The notes below the pieces were generated by a model, which saw nothing but the letters and a program-made list of their open reading frames with translations, searched no databases and was not told where the DNA came from. A stretch of 64,000 bases of DNA from Coriobacteriia bacterium (GTDB taxonomy: Bacteria; Actinomycetota; Coriobacteriia; Anaerosomatales; JAAXUF01): assembly GCA_013336165.1 (NCBI GenBank), contig JAAXUF010000003.1, forward strand, positions 174,633-238,632, read 5' to 3'. Numbering within the stretch: the stretch's first letter is position 1; every line of letters starts with the position of its first letter. Below are positions 11,535 to 19,985 of this stretch, one piece after another. A program made the position numbers and the translations under genes.

Positions 11535-11672
11535 GGGGCAATGGCTCCTTTGCGGTGCGAACAGCACGAAAGCCCGCTTCGGCGCATGCCGGGCGGGACA
11601 CGCAAGCCTAGACCCGCATGCGGGACGTGGTCAAGTGGAACTGTCCCCCATCCACTGCGTTACACTTCTCCA

Positions 11673-13022
11673 ATGACAGATGAACCCCGAAAAGACATCG
11701 ACATCGACCTCGAAACCTGCGGGGCAGACGCATGCGCCCCAACACCGAACGTGGTCAAGCTCGGTACGTTCGGCTCACTTCGGTACCACGATTTCAGGTT
11801 GTTCTTGACAGGTACCCTGCTCAGCAACATCGGTTCGTGGATGCAGAGTTACGCCCTCGGCATCGTGGTGTTCTCTTTTCGCCAATCGGAGTTCGACCTC
11901 GGTTTGGTCGGCTTTCTCTCCGGCATCCCGATTCTTCTCCTGTCTTTGCCTGCCGGTGTGCTCGCCGACCGCGTTGACTCACGCCGAATGCTCATCTGGA
12001 TGCAAGCCGTCCTGCTCGGCCAGGCAGCTACCCTCGGTGTGCTCTACAAGACGGGCGTCGTGAGCTCATCCAATCCGCTGGCCTCGCTTCTATGGGTTGC
12101 CTCTCTTGGATTGTTTGGCGGCATCTTTGTTGCATTCCAGGGGCCGGCATTCCAGTCGATGCTGCCGAATCTTATTCCGCGTCGGTTTCTCATGAACGGC
12201 ATCGCTCTGAACTCGGCACAGCTTCAGAGCTCGCGCCTGTTTGGTCCGCTCATCGCGGCAGGGCTCGTTCTTGCGGGCGCTGGCATGGCAGGGGTCTTCT
12301 TCGCCAACGCAGTGAGCTTCCTCTTCGTCATCGCCGCACTCTCCGCTATCCGCCCATGCCTCGAGGCGGAGGCCCGGAGTACTGGACTCAAGCGGACACA
12401 CGAGCAAGCCTGGCAGGCACTCACGGCGGGCATCCGCTATGCCAAAGCAGACGGTGCGGTCGGAGTACTCCTCATCAGCACCGCACTGGTGACCCTCTGC
12501 GGCTTCCCCTACATAACACTCCTGCCGGCGATCGTGAGCGAGACTCTCAATGCTTCGGTCGTCGCCTACCCCCGCTGGACGGCGTTCATCATGGCGGCCA
12601 ACGGGTTCGGCGCTCTGGTGGGTGCCCTGGTCGTTGCGAGCCTGCCGGCCTCCCTACGCCGCGCGCGTATCATCCCCATCGCGGTACTCTCCTTCGGGGT
12701 GGTACTGATCTGCTTCGCTCTTTCCCGGTCGATCTGGCTGTCAATTCCCCTCTCCGCACTTGGAGGAATCGCTCTCATGGCGATCAACTCAATGACGAAC
12801 ACCTCGATTCAGGCGGCGGTGCCCGGCAAGCTCCGTGGGCGCGTTATGGCGTTGTTCGTCATGGCATTCATGGGGATCATGCCGGTCTCCAGCATCGTCT
12901 CCGGATCGCTCGGCCAGTTGGCCGGGCCTTCGACAGCGGTTTTGACCGGCGCTTTGCTCCTCCTCCTGTGGGGACTGACTCTGCTGACGCACCCGCAGTG
13001 GTTCGTGCATCACGCCGGATAG
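11673..13022 (+). CDS. MFS transporter, EntS/MFS_3 type
   Basis: A 449-residue membrane protein with about 12 hydrophobic segments. The start of the first half reads YHDFRLFLTGTLLSNIGSWMQSYALG, the hallmark of the MFS_3 (enterobactin exporter-like) family. The loop between helices 2 and 3 has GVLADRVDSRRMLIWMQ. The second half contains RGRVMALFVMAFMGIMPVSS. These proteins export small molecules by proton antiport; the substrate is unknown. The start is ATG at 11673, after a divergent gap shared with mfd. The open frame continues upstream into mfd but has no transporter sequence there. Confidence 0.9.
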   Translation: MTDEPRKDIDIDLETCGADACAPTPNVVKLGTFGSLRYHDFRLFLTGTLLSNIGSWMQSYALGIVVFSFRQSEFDLGLVGFLSGIPILLLSLPAGVLADRVDSRRMLIWMQAVLLGQAATLGVLYKTGVVSSSNPLASLLWVASLGLFGGIFVAFQGPAFQSMLPNLIPRRFLMNGIALNSAQLQSSRLFGPLIAAGLVLAGAGMAGVFFANAVSFLFVIAALSAIRPCLEAEARSTGLKRTHEQAWQALTAGIRYAKADGAVGVLLISTALVTLCGFPYITLLPAIVSETLNASVVAYPRWTAFIMAANGFGALVGALVVASLPASLRRARIIPIAVLSFGVVLICFALSRSIWLSIPLSALGGIALMAINSMTNTSIQAAVPGKLRGRVMALFVMAFMGIMPVSSIVSGSLGQLAGPSTAVLTGALLLLLWGLTLLTHPQWFVHHAG

Positions 13023-13094
13023 CCTCCGTTGCCGCGAACGGCTGCATCGATGGGGTATCTTCAGAAGAACGCACCCGCCCGAGAGGACTTGCGA

Positions 13095-13796
13095 GTGAAG
13101 ACGACACATCTTGCCGAGCCCGTCCCCAACCTGCCGTCCGCCGAGCGTGAGCGGCTCGCGCCCATCTACGCCGAGCGCCTCGAGGCGGCGTACGGCGACC
13201 CCAAGCCGGCGCTGCACTACTCCAGCGCCTACCAGCTGCTGATCGCCGTGATCCTCTCGGCGCAGACCACCGACGACGGCGTGAACAAGGCGACGCCGGC
13301 GCTGTTCGCCCGCTACCCCACTCCGGCCGACCTCGCCGCAGCCGACCAGCTCGAGGTCGAGGAGTACGTCCACAGTCTCGGCTTCTACCACCAGAAGGCG
13401 AAAAACATCATCGCGACGTGTCGGATAATCGTCGCCGAGTTCGGCGGACAGGTTCCGGATACCATGGGAGCGCTCACGTCGCTGCCGGGCGTGGCGCGTA
13501 AGACCGCGAATATTGTGCTGGGCAACGCGTTCGGCAAGGTCGAAGGCATCGCCGTCGACACGCACGTCTTCCGCCTCGCGCACCGCTTTGGACTGACCAC
13601 CGAGCACGACCAGGACAAGGTCGAACGCGATCTGATGGGCATCTTCCCGCGCGAACACTGGCACCGCGTAAACTACGACCTCATCACGCACGGCCGCGCG
13701 ATCTGCACGGCAAAGCGCCCGGCATGCGGCGCTTGCTTCTTAAGCGACGTATGTCCGAGCGCTTTTGTGCCCGCGGGTTGGCGCGCGCAGGGCTAG
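13095..13796 (+). CDS. nth: Endonuclease III
   Basis: A 233-residue base-excision repair glycosylase/AP lyase for oxidised pyrimidines. The helix-hairpin-helix reads LPGVARKTANIVLG, with the catalytic lysine in RKTAN, and the catalytic aspartate lies in VDTHVFRL. A C-terminal 4Fe-4S cluster has the exact C-x6-C-x2-C-x5-C spacing (CTAKRPACGACFLSDVC). The GTG start at 13095 has GAGAGGAC upstream. An earlier in-frame ATG at 13050 adds a non-conserved extension. It is convergent with the bactofilin-like gene. Confidence 0.96.
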   Translation: MKTTHLAEPVPNLPSAERERLAPIYAERLEAAYGDPKPALHYSSAYQLLIAVILSAQTTDDGVNKATPALFARYPTPADLAAADQLEVEEYVHSLGFYHQKAKNIIATCRIIVAEFGGQVPDTMGALTSLPGVARKTANIVLGNAFGKVEGIAVDTHVFRLAHRFGLTTEHDQDKVERDLMGIFPREHWHRVNYDLITHGRAICTAKRPACGACFLSDVCPSAFVPAGWRAQG

Positions 13797-13813
13797 AGTG
13801 CGGGAATCCGCTC

Positions 13814-14554
13814 CTAGCCTTCCGGCGCGATCTGCCGGACCTCCTTGACCTGGGCGTTTGCCAGAGGCGTGTAGGTGCCCGAGTACTCGACCAGATCGAT
13901 CACGCAGTTCGACCCCACGGTGATGTTCCTTCCGCGCACCGTCTTGGCCGTCGTGATTTCGAGCCAGACGTCATCGCCTTCGATGGTATCGGCAGTCAAG
14001 CGCTTCTCGGCCCAGAAGGTGAATATCTGCGTGAAGCTCGAGAATCCGCTGCCGGGCTGGCGCACCACGATCCGCTCGCCACCCATCTCCTTCGCCGAGC
14101 AGGGGCCGTAAACCTTCAGGTCGATGACTCCGGCGTTGAGCAGCCCGGTGATCGTGAAGGCGCCTTCACCCGTCACGGACTCAGCCTCGCAGTCTCCGCC
14201 TGTCTTCAGGAAGCCCTTGATCTCGATCTGATGCGCAGCGATTCCACCGCCCACTGAGAGGTTGCCTTTGACGACAAGCCGGCCGATGCCAGCGCCGTCG
14301 CGCACGCTCGCATCGCCGTTCACGGTCATCTCGCCGGCCTGAACCTCACCGTTAAACGTTCCGCTTCCGTTCACCGTGATCGATTGCGCCACGACGCGTC
14401 CCTGGCTCGTCCCGGTCCCGTTGATCTTGAACGTGATGGCGTCGATATCTCCGTTCACCGTGCCGGCGCCGTTGATTGTCACGGCCCCGTACTTGCCGCT
14501 GGGTAGGCTGCCGTCGCCGTTGATCTTCATGTCGGCTCTCGCCGGGTCAGTCAT
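13814..14554 (-). CDS. Bactofilin-like polymer-forming protein (YhbE/YhbF type)
   Basis: A 246-residue protein made mostly of short beta-strand repeats with the rhythm INGxGxxNGxI, typical of the bactofilin right-handed beta-helix. There is no signal peptide or membrane helix. A strong AGGAGG lies 8 bases before the ATG at 14554. Its neighbour is a YhbD-like regulator, and Bacillus subtilis carries the same pairing in yhbDEF. It is probably a cytoskeletal scaffold linked to the envelope-stress operon upstream; the exact role is unknown. Confidence 0.82.
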   Translation of the reverse strand: MTDPARADMKINGDGSLPSGKYGAVTINGAGTVNGDIDAITFKINGTGTSQGRVVAQSITVNGSGTFNGEVQAGEMTVNGDASVRDGAGIGRLVVKGNLSVGGGIAAHQIEIKGFLKTGGDCEAESVTGEGAFTITGLLNAGVIDLKVYGPCSAKEMGGERIVVRQPGSGFSSFTQIFTFWAEKRLTADTIEGDDVWLEITTAKTVRGRNITVGSNCVIDLVEYSGTYTPLANAQVKEVRQIAPEG

Positions 14555-14593
14555 TTCGAAAACCTCCTGTGGCCTTATGGTTGTAGGCGCTCA

Positions 14594-15220
14594 TCAACGC
14601 GTGCGCGCTCTGAGCTGTTCCGCACACTCGCTCAGGTTCAGCCGCGCGATCACGCGCGCCGCGCGATCGCACCGCACCTCGGCTGAGGCAGAGACCAGCA
14701 GCGCCGTGGACAGTCCCATTCTTCTCACGAACAGGAGATCCGCGTCACGTCCCTCGAACTCGGGATAGTTGTCCTCAAGCGCGCCGAGAACGATGTTGCC
14801 CTCATCGATGCTCACCTGCCCCGTCCGAAGCAGTGTATCGAGCGCCGACAGCGACACGATCTCCCCAAACGCGAGCGGATGCTCGCCCGGGTGCACCGCC
14901 GAGAACAACTCCAGCGCCTCTGCCGAAACGAGTTTGCGCTCCCGTACCTCGGCTTCAGTCAGGCTCACCTCACCGAGGTTGGGGGCAACCGCCTCGGCGA
15001 TCTCGTCGAGAGAAGCGTCCTCGTCCTTCATGTTCTTGATCTTCTCAATGCGCGCAAGCACTTTGTCCCGGGGGAAGAACGTCTCTTGCCCCGTGAACGT
15101 GGACTTGCGAATGAACCAGGCCTCGGGAATCAGGCCCTTGCGCTTCCAGCGGTAGAGTTGGCCGTAGCTGATGCCTGCCAGCTGCAGCAACTCCCGCTTC
15201 GAGATCAGCTCGTTGTCCAT
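14594..15220 (-). CDS. YhbD-like (DUF4004) MerR-type regulator
   Basis: A 208-residue protein with a MerR-like helix-turn-helix at the N-terminus: ISKRELLQLAGISYGQLYRWKRKGLIPEAWF, then FTGQETFFPRDKVLARIEKIKNMKD. A C-terminal DUF4004-type region follows. The ATG at 15220 sits 8 bases after AGGAGG; an in-frame GTG at 15229 would overlap that site. It lies between the PspC and bactofilin-like genes in one minus-strand operon and is the best local candidate to bind the palindrome at 17003-17030. That link is inference. Confidence 0.82.
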   Translation of the reverse strand: MDNELISKRELLQLAGISYGQLYRWKRKGLIPEAWFIRKSTFTGQETFFPRDKVLARIEKIKNMKDEDASLDEIAEAVAPNLGEVSLTEAEVRERKLVSAEALELFSAVHPGEHPLAFGEIVSLSALDTLLRTGQVSIDEGNIVLGALEDNYPEFEGRDADLLFVRRMGLSTALLVSASAEVRCDRAARVIARLNLSECAEQLRARTR

Positions 15221-15263
15221 GCCGTTCACCTCCTAAGTGCGATCGGTGCGACGTGCGCCTCGC

Positions 15264-15779
15264 CTAGCCGACAGGTGGCGCTGGTGGTGCAGGTGGCGCT
15301 GGGGGCGCTGGTGGTGCAGGCGCTGCGCTCGGCGGAACCGGAGTCTGGACACCCTGTGCGAAGGGCTCCTCGGGAACTACTGCCATCGCCACGACGTAGA
15401 GGAAGAACCCTGCCCAGAAGCCCGTGAGCAGCGTGAGCGCCGCGTAGACAATGCGCACAAGCGTTGCATCCAGGCCCATGTACGTGCCGACACCTGCCAT
15501 CACACCTGAGATGAGCCGATTGGTGCGCGAGCGGTACAGGCGCTTGCTGTTCGCTACCGCCGGCTGTGCCTGAGCGTTACGACGCGCGCGCACGATCAAC
15601 AGCCCCCCGACAGCGATCAGGGCAAGCGGCCAGCCTATCCGGCTCAAGGCGTTGAACAATCCTTGCAGCGGGCCGAGCATCGGCGCCAGCAGAAGCTCAA
15701 GGATCAGCCACGCTCCCAGTATCACAAGCCCTACTCCCAGTATCACGGTCCATTCAGACCGGCGGTTCGAATTGCTCAC
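15264..15779 (-). CDS. PspC-domain membrane protein
   Basis: A 171-residue protein. Two N-terminal hydrophobic segments (VILGVGLVILGAWLILELLL and IGWPLALIAVGGLLIV) are followed by a PspC domain: KRLYRSRTNRLISGVMAGVGTYMGLDATLVRIVYAALTLLTGFWAGFFLYVVAMAVVPEE. The tail is a proline-alanine repeat (PAPPAPPAPP) encoded by short tandem DNA repeats. PspC proteins sense or relay envelope stress. The start is GTG at 15779 with GAGGAGG upstream, directly after the LiaF-like gene. Confidence 0.9.
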   Translation of the reverse strand: MSNSNRRSEWTVILGVGLVILGAWLILELLLAPMLGPLQGLFNALSRIGWPLALIAVGGLLIVRARRNAQAQPAVANSKRLYRSRTNRLISGVMAGVGTYMGLDATLVRIVYAALTLLTGFWAGFFLYVVAMAVVPEEPFAQGVQTPVPPSAAPAPPAPPAPPAPPAPPVG

Positions 15780-15790
15780 GGTTGCCTCCT

Positions 15791-16927
15791 CTAGTAGGTT
15801 TCCACCGAGATCGAGCCCACGCCCGACTCGGTGTTAATGGTCCAGACCTTGCTCGCCGAGTCGTAGCCCGACGTCTTCCATGTGTTGCCGCTCTTCACGA
15901 AAGCGCCGTTGACCGAGGTGCTCGAAAGACCGTTCTGCGCCACGATCTTGGCTTGAACGCCGGCCGGCAACAGAATCTTCACCGAGGAAACGCCCGCTTT
16001 CAGGACCAGCGTCGACTCTTTCTGGCCATCCGGCACATCGCCGAGGCGCAGGGTCACACTGCTCACGCCGGTCTTCACAACCAGATTGCGCATTTTGACC
16101 TGAGAGAGATCCGCGTCAAGACTCGATGCGCCGGTCTCGAAGGTCGCGTCCCAGAGCACGTCTTGCGAGAGCTTGATGTCGGCCTTCGCGCCGGGCGATC
16201 CCGGGACGATAGTGATCGATGATCCCGACTGGCCGATCGCCGCAGCAACGACAGCATTCTCGCCGCTGCGCGTCACGCCGAAAGTCGGCGTCCCAAACGG
16301 GGACGTCCCCGTGGCCGAAATCAGACCGCTGCCACCTGTGATGTTGATCTCGCCGAGACCACCCTGCAGGTTCAGCGTCGCCGTCTTCACGCTAGTACCG
16401 GTGTCTGAGAACGAGAATGCTTCTCCGCCGCTTCGCACCAACGCGGGCCAGGTGTTGAGCCCACTCGTACCCGCCCATGCGGTTGAGACCGCGTAACCCA
16501 GAGCGATCCAGATCACGACGTGCGCGATCACGCGAAGCCATCCCTGATCGAGTCCCTTTGCCAGCAGGCGAATCCCGACCGAGACGATCAGAACCGGCCA
16601 CAAAAGCAGCAACGTCCACCAGATGCCCCATGAAATGTAGCCGGTCGTATTACCCAGCAGCACCAGGCCAAAGAGCACGGAGCCGATGCCGTCAAAGATC
16701 GGTTCGTATCTCCATGTGCCAAAGCGTGCCGGAGAGAAGATCCGAACCAAGCCAATCGCGATGAACACGACGGGCCACAGTGTCCACCATGCAAGTCCCG
16801 GCACCAGCTGGCCGACAAGGAACATAACCCCGATCAGGATCAGAATCACGCCCGCCGAGATTCCGTTGCGCTTTGGATTTGACGGCGTCGGCGCCCCCGC
16901 GTTGTTGTTCACATACTCCCCGCTCAT
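15791..16927 (-). CDS. LiaF/LiaI-like membrane protein with beta-strand C-terminus
   Basis: A 378-residue protein with an N-terminal block of about five membrane helices (GVILILIGVMFLVGQLVPG, LWPVVFIAIGLVRIF and others, a DUF5668/LiaI pattern). A C-terminal soluble region of repeated short strands (LNLQGGLGEINITGG, KTGVSSVTLRLGDVPDG, LKAGVSSVKILLPAGV) matches the LiaF C-terminal and related adhesin-like domains. Such proteins tune cell-envelope stress responses. It is the first gene of the operon and follows the palindromic promoter at 17003-17033. Confidence 0.85.
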   Translation of the reverse strand: MSGEYVNNNAGAPTPSNPKRNGISAGVILILIGVMFLVGQLVPGLAWWTLWPVVFIAIGLVRIFSPARFGTWRYEPIFDGIGSVLFGLVLLGNTTGYISWGIWWTLLLLWPVLIVSVGIRLLAKGLDQGWLRVIAHVVIWIALGYAVSTAWAGTSGLNTWPALVRSGGEAFSFSDTGTSVKTATLNLQGGLGEINITGGSGLISATGTSPFGTPTFGVTRSGENAVVAAAIGQSGSSITIVPGSPGAKADIKLSQDVLWDATFETGASSLDADLSQVKMRNLVVKTGVSSVTLRLGDVPDGQKESTLVLKAGVSSVKILLPAGVQAKIVAQNGLSSTSVNGAFVKSGNTWKTSGYDSASKVWTINTESGVGSISVETY

Positions 16928-17002
16928 CTTCTGCCTCCCTCACGTATAAAACGAGTTGCGAGATGGACGATGCTTCGCTCGCTGGCGTCCATTCGTGCCG
17001 AT

Positions 17003-17033
17003 ACAACGTAACATCACATTGTTACGTTGTCAA
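17003..17033 (-). promoter_or_regulatory. Promoter with perfect 28-bp palindrome for the LiaF-like operon
   Basis: Positions 17003-17030 form ACAACGTAACA, a 6-bp spacer (TCACAT) and TGTTACGTTGT: 11-bp arms that are exact inverted copies. On the minus strand a consensus -35 TTGACA (17028-17033) overlaps one arm. A weak -10 TACGTT lies 17 bp further on, so the palindrome fills the -35/-10 spacer. A bound protein would control the operon 16927-13814 directly. The binding protein is not shown by sequence. Confidence 0.8.
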
Positions 17034-17073
17034 CGAGAAGACAGAATACGGCCTTTGATGAGCGGCTGTCGCG

Positions 17074-17661
17074 CTATCGCGTAAGCGTGGGTTCCAGCAC
17101 GAGATGGAAGTAGAACGCCCAGCCCAGCAGCAGCGCGAATGCGGGGACCGCCACCGCCGCCCAGATACGCTGGCGCTTCACGAAGTCGTCGATGCGCACG
17201 CGATCGCACACTCGGCGAAACGCAAGACCGTTCCCTCTGCGGCCAAACCAGAACTGAAACGCGAGCGTGATCAGCACCACGATCGAGGCGGTGATCAGCC
17301 GTAGCGGTCCGCCACCTTCAGCACTTGCGATCACGCTGTCCATGAAAAGCCAGATCGGAAGGAAGATGACGCCGGTCCACTCGCCGTGCGCGGGTCCCCA
17401 GATCGGCGGGATGAGAAACGCGGCGAGGTTGAAGCGCGGTAACGACGGTACTGGCTCGCCGTCGATCAACACGATGTTCCCGGTGATGGCCTGAGCAGGA
17501 TGTCCAGAGTCACAGTCTCCGTCTTTCCCTCGAACCACCAGGCGGTCGCAGTAGGCGCAGTAGCCTGCGACACGGACTTCCAGTCGCGCGTCGTCCAAGC
17601 CGCCGGATTCCGCCGAATCGTCTCTCTCAGGCAGGTTTTCGAAATCGTCCCGATCAGCCAA
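17074..17661 (-). CDS. Membrane protein with N-terminal zinc-ribbon-like region
   Basis: A 195-residue protein. The acidic N-terminus (DRDDFENLPERDD) leads into YCAYCDRLVVRGKDGDCDSGH, a CxxC with a later cysteine and CxxxH that resembles a metal-binding knuckle. The C-terminal half has three hydrophobic segments (GVIFLPIWLFMDSVIA, LITASIVVLITLAFQFWF, AAVAVPAFALLLGWAFYFHLV). The TTG start at 17661 is preceded by GGAGG and overlaps the DUF554 stop by 8 bp, so the two are probably co-translated. I do not recognise the family. Confidence 0.7.
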   Translation of the reverse strand: MADRDDFENLPERDDSAESGGLDDARLEVRVAGYCAYCDRLVVRGKDGDCDSGHPAQAITGNIVLIDGEPVPSLPRFNLAAFLIPPIWGPAHGEWTGVIFLPIWLFMDSVIASAEGGGPLRLITASIVVLITLAFQFWFGRRGNGLAFRRVCDRVRIDDFVKRQRIWAAVAVPAFALLLGWAFYFHLVLEPTLTR

Positions 17662-18412
17662 GGAAACCTCCAGCGAATGCAGCGATGATGATAGCGGGCA
17701 GCATGTTGCCGACCGGCAGCCGTTTGACGCCCAAGAGATCGAGGCCGATGGCAAGGATCAGCGCCCCGCCGACACCGGTGATCGACGATATGACCGCGGT
17801 GGTCATGTAGGGCATGAGTGCGTTGGCGGAAAGTGCGATGCCCCCTTGGATCACAAGAATGGGAACCACGGAAAGCGCCACGCCAACACCCAGCGTGGTG
17901 GCAAGAAACAGGCTGGCGACGCCATCGAGCAGCGATTTCAGGTAGAGCACCGAATGATCGCCCAGGCCGTCTTTGAGTGAGCCGAGAACGGTCATCGCGC
18001 CTACGCAGAAGAGCAGCGATGCGGTCACGAACCCTTCGACGAGCGTATGGCCCTTCTCCCCCGGCTCGTCGGACTGACTTTTGGGAGCCGTCGCCAACCA
18101 ACTCAGACGGCCCGACAGATCCTGCAGAAACTGGCCGAATCTCCCAAGCCAGTACTCAATGCGCATCAACTCGCCGAGTAGCGAACCGATGACGAGCGAG
18201 CCCACGAGGACCAACGCCGCGTATCCGCCCATCTTGGTGTTGCCCATGTCGGTGAGGCCGCCGATGCTCATCGCGGCACCGATCACGGTTGTAGACAGTC
18301 CGATGGCCGTGAAAGCGATTGCCCGAAAGCGATCCGGGATGGCACCGCCGAACAACAGACCTACGGCCGTGCCGGCCAGCACGGTGATTACGTTCAGAAC
18401 AACGCCGCTCAC
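17654..18412 (-). CDS. DUF554 family membrane protein (YdfK/YqgA-like)
   Basis: A 252-residue integral membrane protein with about seven helices. The N-terminus VVLNVITVLAGTAVGLLFGGAIPDRFR and the segment FTAIGLSTTVIGAAMSI are typical of DUF554. Near the end SITGVGGALILAIGLDLLGVKRLPVGNMLPAI is the other conserved block. Transport has been suggested for the family, but no substrate is established. The start is GTG at 18412, 16 bp after the NYN gene stop; the zinc-ribbon membrane gene overlaps its 3' end. Confidence 0.9.
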   Translation of the reverse strand: MSGVVLNVITVLAGTAVGLLFGGAIPDRFRAIAFTAIGLSTTVIGAAMSIGGLTDMGNTKMGGYAALVLVGSLVIGSLLGELMRIEYWLGRFGQFLQDLSGRLSWLATAPKSQSDEPGEKGHTLVEGFVTASLLFCVGAMTVLGSLKDGLGDHSVLYLKSLLDGVASLFLATTLGVGVALSVVPILVIQGGIALSANALMPYMTTAVISSITGVGGALILAIGLDLLGVKRLPVGNMLPAIIIAAFAGGFLG

Positions 18413-18428
18413 GATTCGACCGATCCTC

Positions 18429-18923
18429 TCACAGATCCTCTTCCGACAACCACAGTTCTTTCAGCTCGCGCGTGATCGCATGCGCACCTTTCGGATGACC
18501 GGCGTCACGCGCTACCGACGCCCGCGAGACCGTCCGCCTCTTGGCTTTCGGCGCGCCTTCGAAACACACGGAGGCGTCGCGAACCTCGATACCGCAACGC
18601 GCATGAACCCGCACCCGCTCGGCGAGTTCCCGGTCGTCGGACACAACGACGACCTTCTCGGCAGCCTTGGAGGCGATGCTCACGATCTCGTCATCTGCGG
18701 AGCGGTTGCGCGAGAACACGACCTCAACCGGTGCGCCGCCGGCGTTCGAGACGCCCGCTCCGTCTTGCCCGTCGAACACGACCACGATCCTACCGGCGCC
18801 GAGAATGTCTCGGCCCCGAGTCCGCAATCGGCTCACCAAAGTGTCCCGCTGGTTCTCAAGCGAGAGCGAACCGGTCGCGCTGTCACGGTACGTGACGTTA
18901 TAGCCATCCACTAGAAAGAGCAT
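18429..18923 (-). CDS. NYN-domain ribonuclease, YacP/Rae1-like
   Basis: A 164-residue protein. MLFLVDGYNVTYRD at the N-terminus, IVVVFDGQDG in the middle and VVSDDRELAERV near residue 110 give the conserved aspartates of a PIN-like NYN nuclease of the YacP type. YacP homologues cleave RNA, and B. subtilis Rae1 acts in the ribosomal A site. It is the first gene of a likely operon with DUF554 and the zinc-ribbon membrane gene. The nuclease fold is well supported; the target RNA is unknown. Confidence 0.88.
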   Translation of the reverse strand: MLFLVDGYNVTYRDSATGSLSLENQRDTLVSRLRTRGRDILGAGRIVVVFDGQDGAGVSNAGGAPVEVVFSRNRSADDEIVSIASKAAEKVVVVSDDRELAERVRVHARCGIEVRDASVCFEGAPKAKRRTVSRASVARDAGHPKGAHAITRELKELWLSEEDL

Positions 18924-19064
18924 GCGGACATCCTACGCCAGCTCACCGGCGGCGCAAAGAAAAAGCGCGAAGCGCGCTCAGACGGCCGTCTTCGGTAGAC
19001 GCCTGCACCCGTTTTTGGGTTACAATCCGACCGAACAGTCAACTCTTCACAGAAACCCGAGTCG

Positions 19065-19655
19065 ATGTCGACACGCTCCGAGGCCACAATCAGAAGGCTC
19101 TTCGACGCCGCTATGCAGCTGATCGGCGAGCGTGGGTTCACGGACGCCTCGGTCGACGACATCGTCGAGCGCGCCGGCGTCGCGAAAGGCACCGTCTACT
19201 ATCATTTCGCGGGTAAGGCCGATCTGGTAGAGGCGCTCATAGTAGACCGTCTCCGCCCGCTCATCACGGAGTTCCGCCGTGCGGCCGAGGAGCATGCCGA
19301 TGACCCCCGCGCCGCCATCGAGGCGATAGTCCGAGCCGAGCTTGAATTTGTGTCGGAGCAGAAGTCGTTCTCCAAACTCCTGCTCACCGAGATGTGGCGC
19401 GAGAACCGGGTGTGGCGCGGCACGCTCGTGATGCTGCGCTCTGAGCTCGGTGAGGTCATCCACGACGTGGTGGTCAAGGGAATAGCGAGCGGAGTCTTCC
19501 GCAACGACGTGGATCCGTCGTTTGCCGCATCGGCGCTGTTTGGCATGACCGCGACGGTCGCGCTGGACTGGCTCGCCTTCGAACCCGAGAAACCGCTTGA
19601 AGACGTACTCGCCCAGATCACGCGAGTCGCGTTCAACGCGATTCGGCCCTACTGA
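19065..19655 (+). CDS. TetR/AcrR family transcriptional regulator
   Basis: A 196-residue regulator. The N-terminal TetR helix-turn-helix is clear: RRLFDAAMQLIGERGFTDASVDDIVERAGVAKGTVYYHFAGKADLVEAL. The C-terminal part is a helical ligand-binding domain with no recognisable subgroup. A possible -10 element TACAAT lies at 19020-19025. Neighbouring genes do not reveal a regulated efflux system. The ribosome site before the ATG at 19065 is weak. Confidence 0.92.
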   Translation: MSTRSEATIRRLFDAAMQLIGERGFTDASVDDIVERAGVAKGTVYYHFAGKADLVEALIVDRLRPLITEFRRAAEEHADDPRAAIEAIVRAELEFVSEQKSFSKLLLTEMWRENRVWRGTLVMLRSELGEVIHDVVVKGIASGVFRNDVDPSFAASALFGMTATVALDWLAFEPEKPLEDVLAQITRVAFNAIRPY

Positions 19656-19858
19656 TCCTGCCGGGTCAGTCGCTCCTTGACCGACAGCAGCCACGCCGAG
19701 ACGTCGGTGTCGCCGATCAACTCGTAGTGCTGGATGGCGCAGCCACTTCCGGACTCGTCGTTGACATGCTCAACCACGCGCCAGAAGGCACAGGCTCCCC
19801 CATCGCACAGGCGCCCCGGTTCGCCGTTCGCTTCGCGCAGTTTGCAGTTCTCGCTCAT
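19649..19858 (-). CDS. Small cysteine-containing protein
   Basis: A 69-residue protein, convergent with the TetR gene and overlapping its last 7 bp. It has four cysteines in the pattern MSENCKL, LCDGGACAFWRVV and GCAIQHYEL, which could bind a metal. A GGGAGAG lies upstream of the ATG at 19858. No known family is recognised. The reading is favoured as real because of its cysteine pattern and ribosome site, and because the opposite strand has no gene here. Confidence 0.6.
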   Translation of the reverse strand: MSENCKLREANGEPGRLCDGGACAFWRVVEHVNDESGSGCAIQHYELIGDTDVSAWLLSVKERLTRQDQ

Positions 19859-19985
19859 TACCGTCTCTCCCTGAAGGGGCTTGCTCCATTATATCCGCCT
19901 TCCTCATCGTCGTGCGAAGCTGCACCCTTGATTCGCGGTACATACCTGACATGAACCGCGCATCTCGGAAGAGAGCAGACATAAC

